Below are positions 34,297-44,360 of a stretch of 64,000 nucleotides of DNA, piece by piece. Position 1 is the stretch's first letter; every line of letters begins with the position of its first letter. The translations under genes were made by a program, and so were the position numbers. The notes below the pieces were generated by a model. It saw only the letters and a list, made by a program, of their open reading frames with translations. It made no database searches and had not been told where the DNA came from. The stretch comes from Apoda limacodes (lineage: Eukaryota > Arthropoda > Insecta > Lepidoptera > Limacodidae). The stretch covers positions 10,223,019 through 10,287,018 of the forward strand of contig OX291546.1 in the NCBI GenBank assembly GCA_946406115.1, in the 5' to 3' direction.

Positions 34297-34690
34297 TCAA
34301 TTATCGTCAGTAACTTGACAGGGTAGCAGAACTAGTCTTGTGAAGGATCTTCGTACTAGACCTCGGATAGTGTTCAGCTCTGCCACTCTTGAAATGCCAT
34401 CAGAACCAGGAAATAGGCGTGTAACTCGACCTTAACGCCAGCTCAACGTTGGCACATTGTCTTCTTGAAGCAAGACGAGATCGCCGAGAGACAAACATCC
34501 CCTTTTGAGTTTTCCATTGTGATCTTTGTTGTAGTTCGCTCACAGACTCCCTTTGCCAACGATCCCAGAAATGTTGACGAATTTGTTCAAGCCTCTCGTA
34601 GCGTTTAAGTGACGCAGGTCTGAAATCTTCTAATGAAGGGGATGGCAATGCAGTTAGAGGCCTTCCAATCGGAAAGGGGATCGTGTAACG
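34297..34690 (-). pseudogene. BEL/Pao-type LTR retrotransposon Pol C-terminal fragment
   Basis: The minus strand encodes the region after the integrase core (DUF5641-like): a 'FPIGRPLTALP' start, 'LEQIRQHFWDRWQRE', 'ELQQRSQWK', then a segment with 'PGSDGISRVAELNT' and 'RRSFTRLVLLP' before the natural stop at 34,297. One frameshift (in the 34,450-34,510 area) and one internal stop break it. It joins directly to the oppositely oriented LINE fragment at about 34,690-34,695. The rest of Pol, Gag and paired LTRs are absent. Confidence 0.75.
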
Positions 34691-34694
34691 GAGG

Positions 34695-35400
34695 TCCGTA
34701 ATTTGGGTGTGCTGATGGATCACGGCCTTCGCTTTGAGGGACACATTGTTGAGATCGCACGTAACTGCTTTTACAGGCTTAAAGTCCTATATCGATTAAG
34801 AGATTTCTGGAGTAAGGAACTACGCACGTTGCTGTGTGACTCACTGATCCTATCGAAGCTGAGCTATGCAGATGCAGTGTATGGTCCCAGACTGCTGGCA
34901 AAGACTGAACTCATAGTACAAATTGCATGTGCAAGGTACATTTTTGACATTCCCCCTCGTACTCACATTGGTCCGTACTTAAATACCTCGAATTTATTGA
35001 GAATGTCATTACGTAGGAAACTACACCTAGCTACGCTTATATTCGGGGTCCTGAAAACTAATAGACCTGAATACTTATTCGCAAAATTTAAGTGGCGAAG
35101 AGTTGACAGCACACGGGATATGAGGACGCTCAATAGTATTTTAAAAATACCTCAGCACCGTACAACAGCATCCCGTAGAAGTTTTAGGTATGCGGCCACC
35201 AAATGTTGGAATAACTTGCCCCCACCCATTCGCGCACTCAATACAGTAACCACCTTTAAGTTACAACTAAAGAAACATTTTTTACAGTATCAAAAGAAAC
35301 ACGAGAACAGCGCCAGGTGGCCAAGATATTTTCAACACGCTTTAATTGAATAGGGATAGATAAATAGAAAGTGCAATATTTAATTTTATTTATTTATTTA
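34695..35400 (+). mobile_element. LINE polymerase C-terminal fragment (long open frame)
   Basis: An uninterrupted frame to 35,353 (216 codons from an internal Met at 34,703) reads 'NLGVLMDHGLRFEGHI', 'LILSKLSYADAVYGP', 'QIACARYIFDIPPRTHI', 'RRKLHLATLIFGV' and 'CWNNLPPPIRALNT', the region after the palm domain of jockey/CR1-type polymerases. The catalytic YXDD region is missing, so it is 5'-truncated although the frame is intact. A (TTTA)n-like run follows at 35,390-35,410. Confidence 0.8.
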
Positions 35401-35509
35401 TTTATTTATATTTAATTTATTAGCTTCATTAGTGTATTATCTTAGTATATGTAGGTACCTACATATAAAGGGTATAATTTCACTAAAATCAGTAGTGAAA
35501 TCGTTTTTA

Positions 35510-35796
35510 ATTATAGTTAACAGCGACACCACGACCGTGCTACTTGCTCCGGTGCAGATTCCTACCTTGGGCTCCGCAGAAAATCAGAGTTAATCACAAG
35601 CTGAGCTGGTGTCCATTTCAACATCACAGCGCTCACGATATGCCTACTTACAAAACAACTCCTTTATCTTATTGTCTTTTTCGTTTGTAATTTTTATTTT
35701 ATGTAATTTAACTATTTTTAAATATATGTTTTTAACTTTGTGAGCGAAATGATGTTGAATAAATGTTTGTCTATGTCTATGTCTATGTCTAAATGT
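35510..35796 (+). mobile_element. LINE 3' UTR with (TGTCTA)n tail
   Basis: GC-mixed sequence with 'agctgagctggtgtccattt' and 'caacatcacagcgctc', then 'atgatgttgaataaatg' and a hexamer tail (TGTCTA)n at about 35,767-35,791. This is a familiar 3' end of lepidopteran CR1-type LINEs. Confidence 0.6.
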
Positions 35797-36386
35797 CCAT
35801 GCTGTGCCCACCCAAATATCAGTCGGAAACTCGAGGCTCGAAGTTGTTGGTCCAACTAGGTAGGTCCAACTTCGGGAAAGAGGTCAATCGTCGAATCCAA
35901 CTCGGCTCAGCTGCGTTCGGAAAACTCCGCAACGTCTTTTCGTCCAAAATACCTCAGTGCGTGTTACCAGTAATGACATATGGCACTGAAACGTGGCCTC
36001 TAAATATAGGCCTTATAAGTAAGCTCAAAGTCACACAACGAGCTATGGAGAGGGCTATGCTCGGGGTTCCTCTGCGAGATTGAATCAGAAATGAGGAGAT
36101 CCGTAGATGAACGAAAGTCACCGACATAGCCCAGCGCATTAGCAAGTTGAAGTGGCAGTGGACAGGGCACATAGTACGTAGAACTGATGGTCGATGGGGC
36201 CGAAAGGTTCTCGAATGGAGGCCACGGACTGGCAAATGCAGCGTCAGAAGACCGCCCACAAGGTGGTCAGACGACATAGCGAAGGACGCAGGAAGACGCT
36301 GGATGCAGGCCGCTTCCAACCGTTTCCTTTGGAAAACTATGGGGGAGGCCTATGTTCAGCGGTGTACTTCTTGCGGCTGAGATGAT
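35797..36386 (+). mobile_element. RTE-type LINE C-terminal fragment with (TGA)n end
   Basis: The frame 35,793-36,083 carries 'VQLGRSNFGKEVNRRIQLG', 'AAFGKLRNVF' and 'PVMTYGTETWPL', and the frame 36,147-36,380 carries 'KWQWTGHIVRR', 'RRPPTRWSDDI' and 'WKTMGEAYVQR', the RTE-clade polymerase C-terminus. A stop and frame change lie near 36,083-36,120. The end 'tgatgatgatgatga' is the usual RTE tail. Confidence 0.8.
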
Positions 36387-36392
36387 GATGAT

Positions 36393-37070
36393 GACAGGTC
36401 TCATAGTGATAACACAGACGTAGTTCAACTCTCCCTGCACCTGAGTTTGACGAGTGACAAAATTCTAGAGCAATATCCCACAGCAGAATTAGTTAATTTG
36501 AGAGATTTTAACGCCCACCATCGTGAGTGGCCCAGTTGTTGATCCAATGACGACACAGGGATATCTACCCATGAATTTGTTTTGACCTATGTATTCTTTC
36601 TGCTGGTACTTTTTCCAACCAGAATACCAGATATAGAGGACCATACGAGCCCCGTACTAGATCTTCTGCTGACTACACGTCCGAACGGATATTCCGTCTC
36701 AGAGGATGCGCCTCTTGGCACCTCGGACTACTGTCTCGTTCGGAATCAAGTGTCATGCACACAACCCGATCCATCTGGGCCAACTAATTGGCGTCGTGTG
36801 TGGGATTATAAGTCAGCAGACTTGATGGATTGGGAGAATTTTATGCATAGTACCCGTGGAGGCAGCTCTGCTTTAGCTCAGAAGATCCTGACGTCTTTGC
36901 AGCCGCAGTCACTGAGACAATCCTCCCTGGTATGGAATGATTTATTCCTAACCCGCGAGTAGTTGCCGGTTTCAAGAACCGGCCGTGGTTTAATCAATCT
37001 TGCAGAGAAGCTAAAATTCTTTAGCAAATTGCGTAAGAGGCTTCGAACACGGCTCGTAATAATAACTCGT
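36393..37070 (+). mobile_element. LINE AP-endonuclease fragment
   Basis: Starts at 'caggtctcatag' and reads 'KILEQYPTAELVNL' with a decayed GDFN region, then (36,582-36,962) 'FPTRIPDIEDHTSPVLDLLL', 'DAPLGTSDYCLVRN' and 'WRRVWDYKSAD', the C-terminal half of an R1/jockey-group endonuclease including the SDH-like site as SDY. It runs into the linker before the polymerase and stops where the satellite resumes. Confidence 0.75.
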
Positions 37071-39580
37071 AAAATATTTTTTACGCCGCCAACCATTTTT
37101 CTCACAGTTGACCCCGATATAGGTGTGATTTGAAAACTTGATATGGTTTCTGGTTTAAAAAGGCTCAAGTTGATATGCGTCACTAAGTGTTACGACATTT
37201 TCATGATGTCTGTTTATGCCAATAAGTATCACATTGTGAAATTTTCTTCAACTTTTTATTTTTTATTATTTAAATTGAAGAGGTTTTACACATGTAGTAA
37301 TATTTATTAATAAGAACAATACAAAATTCTTGTGTCAACAGCATTTGATTGTAACTTTTTCCTCAACTAACAGATTTACGGTGTGTTTGAAATTTTGAAA
37401 GAAAATATTTTTTACGCCGCTAACCATTTTTCTCACAGTTTACCCCGAAATAGGTGTGATTTGAAAACTTGATATGGTTTCTGGTTTAAAGAGGCTCAAT
37501 TTGATATGCGTCACTAAGTGTTACCGCATTTTCATGATGACTTTTTATGCCAATAAGTATCACATTGTGAAATTTTCTTCAACTTTTAATTTTTTATTAT
37601 TTAAATTGAAGACACACATACATGTAGTAATATTTATTAATAAGAACAATACAAAATGCTTGTTTCAACAGCATTTGACAGTTACTTTTTCCTCAACAAA
37701 CAGATTTACGGTGTGTTTGAAATTTTGAAAGAAAATATTTTTTACGCCGCTAACCATTTTTCTCACAGTCACCCCAAGATAGGTGTGATTTGAAAACTTG
37801 ATATGGTTTCTGGTTTAAAGAGGCTCAATTTGATATGCGTCACTAAGTGTTACCGCATTTTCATGATGACTTTTTATGCCAATAAGCATCACATTGTGAA
37901 ATTTTCTTCAACTTTTAATTTTTTATTATTTAAATTGAAGAGGTGTTACACATGTAGTAATATTTATTAATAAGAAAAGTACAAAACGCTTGTCTCAACA
38001 GCCTTTGATTGTTACTTTCTCCTTAACCAACAGATTTACGGTGTGTTTGAAATTTTGAAAGAAAATATTTTTTACGCCGCTAACCATTTTTCTCACAGTT
38101 AACCCCGAGATAGGTGTGATTTGAAAACTTGATATGATTTCTGGTTTAAAAAGGCTCAATTTAATATGCGTCACTAAGTGTTACCGCATTTTCATGATGT
38201 CTTTTTATGCCAATAAGTATCACATTGTGAAATTTTCTTCAACTTTTAATTCTTTATTATTTAAATTGAAGAGGTGTTACACATGTAGTAATATTTATTA
38301 ATAAGAACAATACAAAATGCTTGTTTCAACAGCCTTTCATTGTTACTTTTTCCTTATCCAACAGATTTACGGTGTGTTTGTAATTACGAAAGAAAATAAT
38401 TTTTAGGCCGCTAACCATTTTTCTCACAGTTAACCCCGATATAGGTGTGATTTGAAAACTTCATATGCTTTCTGATTTAACGAGGCTCAATTTGACATGC
38501 GTCACTAAGTGTTACCGCATTTTTATGATAATCTTTTAGGCCGATAAGTATCACTTTTTGAAATTTTCTTTAACTTTTATTTTTTTATTATTTAAATAGA
38601 AGAGGTATTACACATGTAGCAATATTTATTAATAAGAACAATACAAAATGCTTGTTTCAACAGCCTTTGATTGTTACTTTTTATTAACTAAGAGATTTAC
38701 GGTGTGTTTGAAATTTTGAAAGAAAATAATTTTTACGCCGCTAACCATTTTTCTCACAGTTAACCCCGAGATAGGTGTGATTTGAAAACTTGATATGGTT
38801 TCTGGTTTAAAAAGGCTCAATTTAATATGCGTCACTAAGTGTTACCGCATTTTCATGATGTCTTTTTATGCCAATAAGTATTACATTGTGAAATTTTCTT
38901 CAACTTTTAATTCTTTATTATTTAAATTGAAGAGGTGTTACACATGTAGTAATATTTATAAATAAGAACAATACAAAATGCTTGTTTCAACAGCCTTTGA
39001 TTGTTACTTTTTCGTTAACTAACAGATTTACGGTGTGTTTGAAATTTTGAAAGAAAATATTTTTTAGGCTGCTTACCATTTTTCTCACAGTTAACCCCGA
39101 GATAGGTGTGATTTGAAAACTTCATATGCTTTCTGGTTTAACGAGGCTCAATTTGACATGCGTCACTAAGCGTTACCGCATTTTTATGATAATCTTTTAG
39201 GCCGATAAGTATCACTTTTTGAAATTTTCTTTAACTTTTATTTTTTTATTATTTAAATAGAAGAGGTATTACACATGTAGCAATATTTATTAATAAGAAC
39301 AATACAAAATACTTGTTTCAACAGCATTTGATTGTTACTTTTTCCTTAACCAACAGATTTACGGTGTGTTTGAAATTTTGAAAGAAAATAATTTTTACCA
39401 TTTTTCTCACAGTTCACCCCGAGATAGGTGTAACTTGAAAACTTGATATGGTTTCTGGTTTAAAGAGGCTCAATTTGATATGCGTCACGAAGTGTTACCG
39501 CATTTTTGTGATGACCTTTTAGGCCGATAAGTATCACATTGTGAAATTTCCTTTAACTTTAATTTTTTATTATTTAAATT
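37071..39580 (-). repeat. Reverse tandem array, outer block, 8 units
   Basis: Anchors are at 37,232; 37,563; 37,892; 38,223; 38,554; 38,884; 39,215; 39,537. Counting inward from the right end, units 1, 2 and 4 have 'aggccgataag' and the others 'atgccaataag', the same order as in the left arm. Units 2-3 resemble units 4-5 in detail (shared 'cgaggctc' and 'aaaaaggctcaatttaat'), showing a two-unit duplication. The frame 37,474-37,728 mirrors that at 31,920-32,174. Confidence 0.9.
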
Positions 39581-39739
39581 ATATATATAATTATATATTT
39601 TTGACCGGTTTCTCATTATTTCGGTCTATTTATTGTTATATCCGCTTAATTCAGTAAATTATTTCATTAAAATCCTTTACTTTTTAATTTGGTCGGATTA
39701 TAAAAGGCCGCTAACTTAGGCCGCTAACTTCACACCGGT
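39581..39739 (-). repeat. Right terminal inverted repeat (non-tandem part)
   Basis: Reverse complement of 25,804-25,963 with about three mismatches in the outer ~140 bp by eye. Ends 'aacttcacaccggt'. Confidence 0.8.
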
Positions 39740-39748
39740 GCTCGGTCC
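39740..39748. repeat. Right 9-bp target-site duplication
   Basis: GCTCGGTCC, identical to 25,795-25,803. The flank beyond it (39,749-39,800) is GC-rich unique sequence. Confidence 0.85.
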
Positions 39749-40029
39749 GTTGCTCGCGCGCCGCTCTCAGGAGATCGCGTTACGCACGCAACTATGCCAA
39801 CTACCCGTACCAGGGCTTGTGGTCTGAGAAAATATATCAATTATGAAATTTACCACACTTTATACCCACTCAGTGGAATTTACTTCGGACTTTGTTGCAA
39901 TGGATTGAGTAAGAGTCACATGAAACCGGGTGAATGCATCTTCGAAGCAGGAAATATGTTTTTTTTTTTTTCATTTTATGGAGGAGGATTTAATGATGTA
40001 AAAAATTGAGACTTCAAAGAAACCGCGAA

Positions 40030-40075
40030 CGGAACCCTACACTAGGCATAGCCCGGCATGCTCTTGACTGGTTTT
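40030..40075 (+). mobile_element. Repeat terminus 'ggaaccctacactaggc'
   Basis: 'ggaaccctacactaggcata' then 'gcccggcatgctcttgactg' resembles the 3' terminus of a common lepidopteran repeat. Only the end is recognisable. Confidence 0.4.
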
Positions 40076-41290
40076 ATTATTCAAGTAAAATACTTAGAAA
40101 CGCAGTAAAAAGCGCTTATATTATTATTGTGAAAATAACGACTGCATTACTAACAATAATTAAACCCTTTCAAAACTGATCTTAAATAGATCTAATTTTT
40201 TCAGAAAAAAAAAACAGCTAGAATTTCTTTATAAAGCCTAGTTTTTGAATAAACTAAAAACATGAAAAAATCAGCCAAAAACGTGTCATATTAAGTGTAA
40301 ATTACTTAAAACGAAATGTGCAAAATTCAACGTTATAAAAACTCGCTTAAAATAGTTTAAGCTTGCTTTCACCGAGATAGATACAGAGACATTAAAAAGT
40401 TTTGTGGCTTTATTCATCTTTAATGTTGCTTCAGATAACTCTTAGTGTCTAGGTAAACTTTCTGGTAAAAAATCTTATCTTCTTAAATAAATTAACGTTG
40501 ATTAGGCCGATATAAGAATGGTGAAAGTGATAAATCCTTGAGAAAAAATACAATAGTTGCCTATTACTTTTCTTCGGAACTTTAAAACAAAAGATGCTTA
40601 TATTCATCTTATTAAAAACAAAATAATTCAATTAATTTCTCTATTTCCTTTATTTTTAACGCCTAATTGCGTGACGCGTATTTTGAACCTACTTTAAATG
40701 GGAGATTATCTGATTTCTCCTTTCATACTGCTAAGTCGTCATCACAAAATGGTGTATTTACTTTCAACATTTATCACAACTTTTCGCACCTAGTCCAGTA
40801 TAATATAACATTGATATGGATACGTAATTTTCGTTATTAAGAAACAGATGCTTTTAAAGCGAAATTTGCATTATATATTCGATAAATGCGAAATTTCAAA
40901 ATAAAATGCAATAATTGCGAAACTATGACAAATCAAGATTTAACAGGCACCAGCTGAGAAGGTCCCGATTTAGGTACATTTTATACAAACTTGATTTTAT
41001 ACAAGTTTTAGTAGCAACAAAATGTTGCTATCCATGGCTTTACAAAAACAGCTATTCAAAGCCTGAATTGCCCAGTCATCAGTGTGGATGCTAAGAGGCG
41101 TTTCAGCATCTACAAAATCGTTATTAAATGTAAATGATCAAAGACAAAAGCTTAATGAAGAAAATGCAGACATTACTACATTGCAAGCCTTCAACTTAAG
41201 TCGTCTATAGTATAGGCGATTTAATGTTGTTAGTCCAAAAAACTTAAAAAATCCTGCCTCGAAAACACCACGCTAGACACAAAATCTCAC
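40076..41290. other. AT-rich stretch, no gene seen
   Basis: Sequence from about 41,000 may be the decayed region upstream of the LINE endonuclease, but no ORF1 protein is recognisable. Confidence 0.35.
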
Positions 41291-41299
41291 TTTAAAATA

Positions 41300-43620
41300 A
41301 TACATCAAAATGTTCGATCTATCTGTGGTAAAACTGCATTAATAGATTTATTATTGAGTATTGAGAGGCCAGACGTACTAGCATGCAGTGAAACTTGGTG
41401 CAAAAATTCGAGATTGAACGAATTAGGTTATGTGGGTATGAACTGGCGGGTAGCTACTACCGCACGCGCATCGCCCACGGCGGTGTTGCACTATTCACAC
41501 GGGGTGATATTACTTACCGCCAGCGAAACGACCTGCAGAGCCTGGCTGTACAATATCATTTCGAGTTTGCTGCAATTGAAATTATTAATTTGATTTAAAT
41601 TATTATTGTAATGTATCGCACTGGTAATGGAAATTTTGAAATTTATTTAAATAATTTAGAATTGTTGCTAGATAGGCGGATGTTCGGACGAAAATAAAAG
41701 ATTTATTTTGGTCGGCGACCAAAATGTTGACTTTTTGTCCGAGATATATATATAGAATAGTTTGAGGCAACGAGTTGATGATGTGTTACAATGTTACTCT
41801 TGTTTCAACTGTGTTCATTTTCCAACCCGTGTGTCTGCGCACAGCTCGACTTCTATTGACTGCGGAGTTGTACCTTGTGACCGCGGTGACGTCACAGCGG
41901 CGCCTTTGGAGTGGTGGTGAGTGACCATAATGCACAGGTGTTTATGTTAGCCATGGATCTGCTGACCCCCGCCCGCGCCCAACACAACTCTTTCATACAA
42001 AAAAGACTATTTAATAGTGAATCGCTTTCAGCATTTTATATTGACATTGAAAATTATAATTGGAACTTTATTTTTGACATTACAATAACTATAAATGACA
42101 AATGTACTAAATTATTTAATATTTTGACTTATTATATTGACATGCACTTTCCTTTCAAAAATGTTTTAAAAAAGAAACGCAATCATGTACCATGGGTAAC
42201 GGATACTCTTTCTAGACTTATTTCAAAGTATAACGACTTAACCGAAATCAAACGCCAATACCCAGAGAATACAACATTGATGACATCTATTACCAATTAC
42301 TGCAAAATGATTAAAAATGAAAGTTTAATTGCTCACAAAAGTTACACAGAGAATTGTCTTCAAAAAAGTAAAAACCCATCAAAAGAAATGTGGCGCATAG
42401 TCGACGAGGAAGTTTCCAACAAACCACGTAAACACACAATTTTACTAAAAGACTACGATAGGAAGAAGATTGAACCGAACTACGTACCCGAACACCTTAA
42501 TCGACACTTCCTCACAGTAGCCTCGAAGTATGTAGTGCAAACAGACAAACACATATCTGTGTCATATGTTCAAAATGGTATAGGCGATGCAGATGTCCCA
42601 GACTAAGTGCTACCCAGAATCACCCTCGCAGACCTCAACTGCACGCTGCGCTCAATGATAAAGTCGCGATCCACTCGCGATATTTACGACATCTCTGTAG
42701 ACCTACTTATTTGCATCTGGCCGCTTCTATCCGGAATACTGGTTGAACTAATCAACACAATTTTTTCATCCGGTATATACCCAGACGTACTTAAGAGCAC
42801 ACGAGTGTGTCCAGTCTACAAAGGAAAAGGGGGGAGGGATTCTGTAGACTTTTATAGACCTATAACAATAGTACCAAACATATCAAAAATTATTGAAACG
42901 ATTTTATCAAATTGCTTAATGCACCATCTTGAAACTAACGACCTCCTGACTGACAGACAATTTGCCTACAGACAAAATAGGTCTAACACAGAAGCGGCGC
43001 ATAAAATCTACGACTGCATTGCAACGGCTCTGGACGACAAGTACAAGGTGGCAGGGATATTCTGTGATCTCTCAAAAGCGTTTGACGTTATAAACTTTGA
43101 GTTGTTATTAGAAAAAATTAAACATTATGGCCTGAAAAACAAAACGCATGAACTGTTCAGGTAATTTTTAACTAATAGACATCAAACGGTTCAAATCGAA
43201 ATAGACGGAAAACCATAAAGTCAAATGCGGGCAAAGTGGAGGTTGGTATACCACAGGGATCGGCCCTCGGAAACTCTCTATTTTCGCTCTTTATGAATGA
43301 CGTCCCATCTTCAGTTACCGAAGGCCTCACGGTGCTGTTCGCCGATGACACAACAGTGGTGGTGAGTGCACGCACGTACGAACAGCTCGAAAACAAGATA
43401 GCAAACGCGTGCGCTCAGCTCAACGCGTGGTTCTCGGCAAACGGCCTCGTCCTCAATGTTACAAAGTCCAATGTTATGATATTCTCGACAGGAAACCCCA
43501 CTTTAACTCCACAAGTGCAGAGTCCGATGCCACAATGCGAGTCCTGTAGATTTCTCGGGTTTACTATAGACCATAGACTAAATTACCCTAAAAAACCTCA
43601 ACTGACGAACAATTAAATAC
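41300..43620 (+). mobile_element. LINE (jockey/CR1 group): endonuclease plus reverse transcriptase, degraded
   Basis: Most complete retroelement here. The endonuclease starts 'IIHQNVRSICGK' and 'LACSETW' (41,305-41,400), shifts frame near 41,450, and continues with 'AHGGVALFTRGD', a changed GDQNVDFL (normally GDFN) near 41,715 and SDHNAQ at 41,917-41,934. A linker frame runs 41,911-42,603, one TAA (42,604-42,606) interrupts it, then reverse transcriptase: 'VCPVYKGKG', 'YRPITIVPNISKIIE', 'FAYRQNRSNTEAAH', 'GIFCDLSKAFDVI', stop at 43,162, then after a shift 'VGIPQGSALGN' and the catalytic FADD (43,338-43,349). It breaks off after 'CRFLGFTIDHRLNY'. Dead by several stops and shifts. Confidence 0.85.
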
Positions 43621-43639
43621 AAGGAACCTGAGGATTGCA

Positions 43640-44050
43640 GGAAAAGAACTTTGAGAATTCGCTGCACGGACAGCGGAGGACCGGCGGACCTCGTTGCTGT
43701 CATTGCTCGGCGTAGACACGGCGTGCTGGTACGCCGGTCAGGAAGACCTGATGAAACGGCTGACCGCTGGCCACCCGCAAGTTGAATAGGTTCCCGAACC
43801 CAGGGATTACTTAATCTCCGCCCTTGGAGGCTGAACTGCCAACCTGTGTAAAGTCTCTGAAATAGTAGTCGTGCTGGAGGAGGAAACCGGGGAGATGCCG
43901 GCTACTACAATAGGGGGAATCAGGGGCCCTTCCGCCCGCCGTGCCAGCAACCGTATTATTTGTGTCAAGCTTCAGAAGTTCTAGTACCGCACCTTTTGTC
44001 CTCTAAGCTGTCTGTGCATCACATCCTCGTCTTTAGTCTAGGTAAGTTTT
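43640..44050 (+). other. GC-rich segment, possible 5' UTR of the following LINE
   Basis: Base composition is clearly GC-richer than the surroundings, with no long frame. It precedes the endonuclease fragment in the same direction, so it may be that element's 5' leader. Inference only. Confidence 0.3.
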
Positions 44051-44059
44051 AAAGTACGA

Positions 44060-44360
44060 CTTTTTTCACGCCAACCTTAACGCAGTTCACCATCACCTTG
44101 AAACTGCGCAGCCGACCGATCTCTTTTTAACGGAGATACAAATATCCAGCCCGGCCGATACATCATACCTTCATTATCCCGGCTACAAACTCGAGCACAA
44201 TTTTGTGAGTCGTTCCGGTGTATGTATGTTCGTCCTGGAGGATATTCGCTGTCGCCGCCTTTATAGCCTTGAAGAGAGGGTCCTGTCGATATTGTGGGTG
44301 CGCGTAGAACACGGTGCGTGTATATACAGGTCTCATAGCGGTGACACGGACTGTTAGGAA
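44060..44360 (+). mobile_element. LINE AP-endonuclease N-terminal fragment
   Basis: The + frame reads 'ANLNAVHHHLETAQPTDLFL', 'TEIQISSPADTSYL', 'YPGYKLEHNFVSRSGVCMFV' and 'LWVRVEHGACIYRSHSGDTD', the N-terminal half of the R1/jockey-group endonuclease family whose C-terminal half is at 36,393-37,070. It stops at 'caggtctcatag..gtgacacgg'. Confidence 0.75.

Larger units (their letters stand above)
34020..37070. other. Mosaic of truncated retroelements inside the right arm
   Basis: The array stops after 'aacttttaa' (34,019) and resumes at 'aaaatattttttacgcc' (37,071), with about 145 bp of the unit missing. Between lie, in order: a (CA)n plus hairpin, a LINE 3' tail, a reversed BEL/Pao fragment, a LINE polymerase C-terminus, another LINE 3' tail, an RTE C-terminus and an endonuclease fragment. 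No single target duplication encloses the block. Confidence 0.8.
25804..39739. mobile_element. Giant Foldback-type DNA transposon (palindrome of about 331-bp tandem units)
   Basis: The termini are inverted: 25,804 onward reads ACCAGTGTGAAGTTAGCGG, and the reverse complement of the right end reads ACCGGTGTGAAGTTAGCGG. They differ at about three positions over the first ~140 bp. A perfect 9-bp direct repeat flanks the element. Inside are 16 forward and 17 reverse copies of a roughly 331-bp unit meeting at 31,236/31,237, plus a 3,051-bp retroelement block in the right arm. No transposase is encoded, so it is non-autonomous. Long inverted repeats made of tandem units and a 9-bp duplication are family traits of Drosophila Foldback (Mutator-related) elements. 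Assignment is by structure only, since no transposase is present to confirm it. Confidence 0.8.

Noticed and set aside
35954..36319. 121-codon minus-strand frame
   Set aside because: It is the antisense shadow of the RTE polymerase fragment on the plus strand.
36878..37183. 101-codon minus-strand frame
   Set aside because: It crosses the junction between the endonuclease fragment and the satellite, so it is chance.
25964..39580. CRISPR array
   Set aside because: Repeat units are about 331 bp without short direct repeats and unique spacers, and the DNA is clearly animal.
25964..39580. Ordinary centromeric or pericentromeric satellite
   Set aside because: The array is bounded by inverted termini with a 9-bp target duplication and reverses at its centre, which fits a transposon better.
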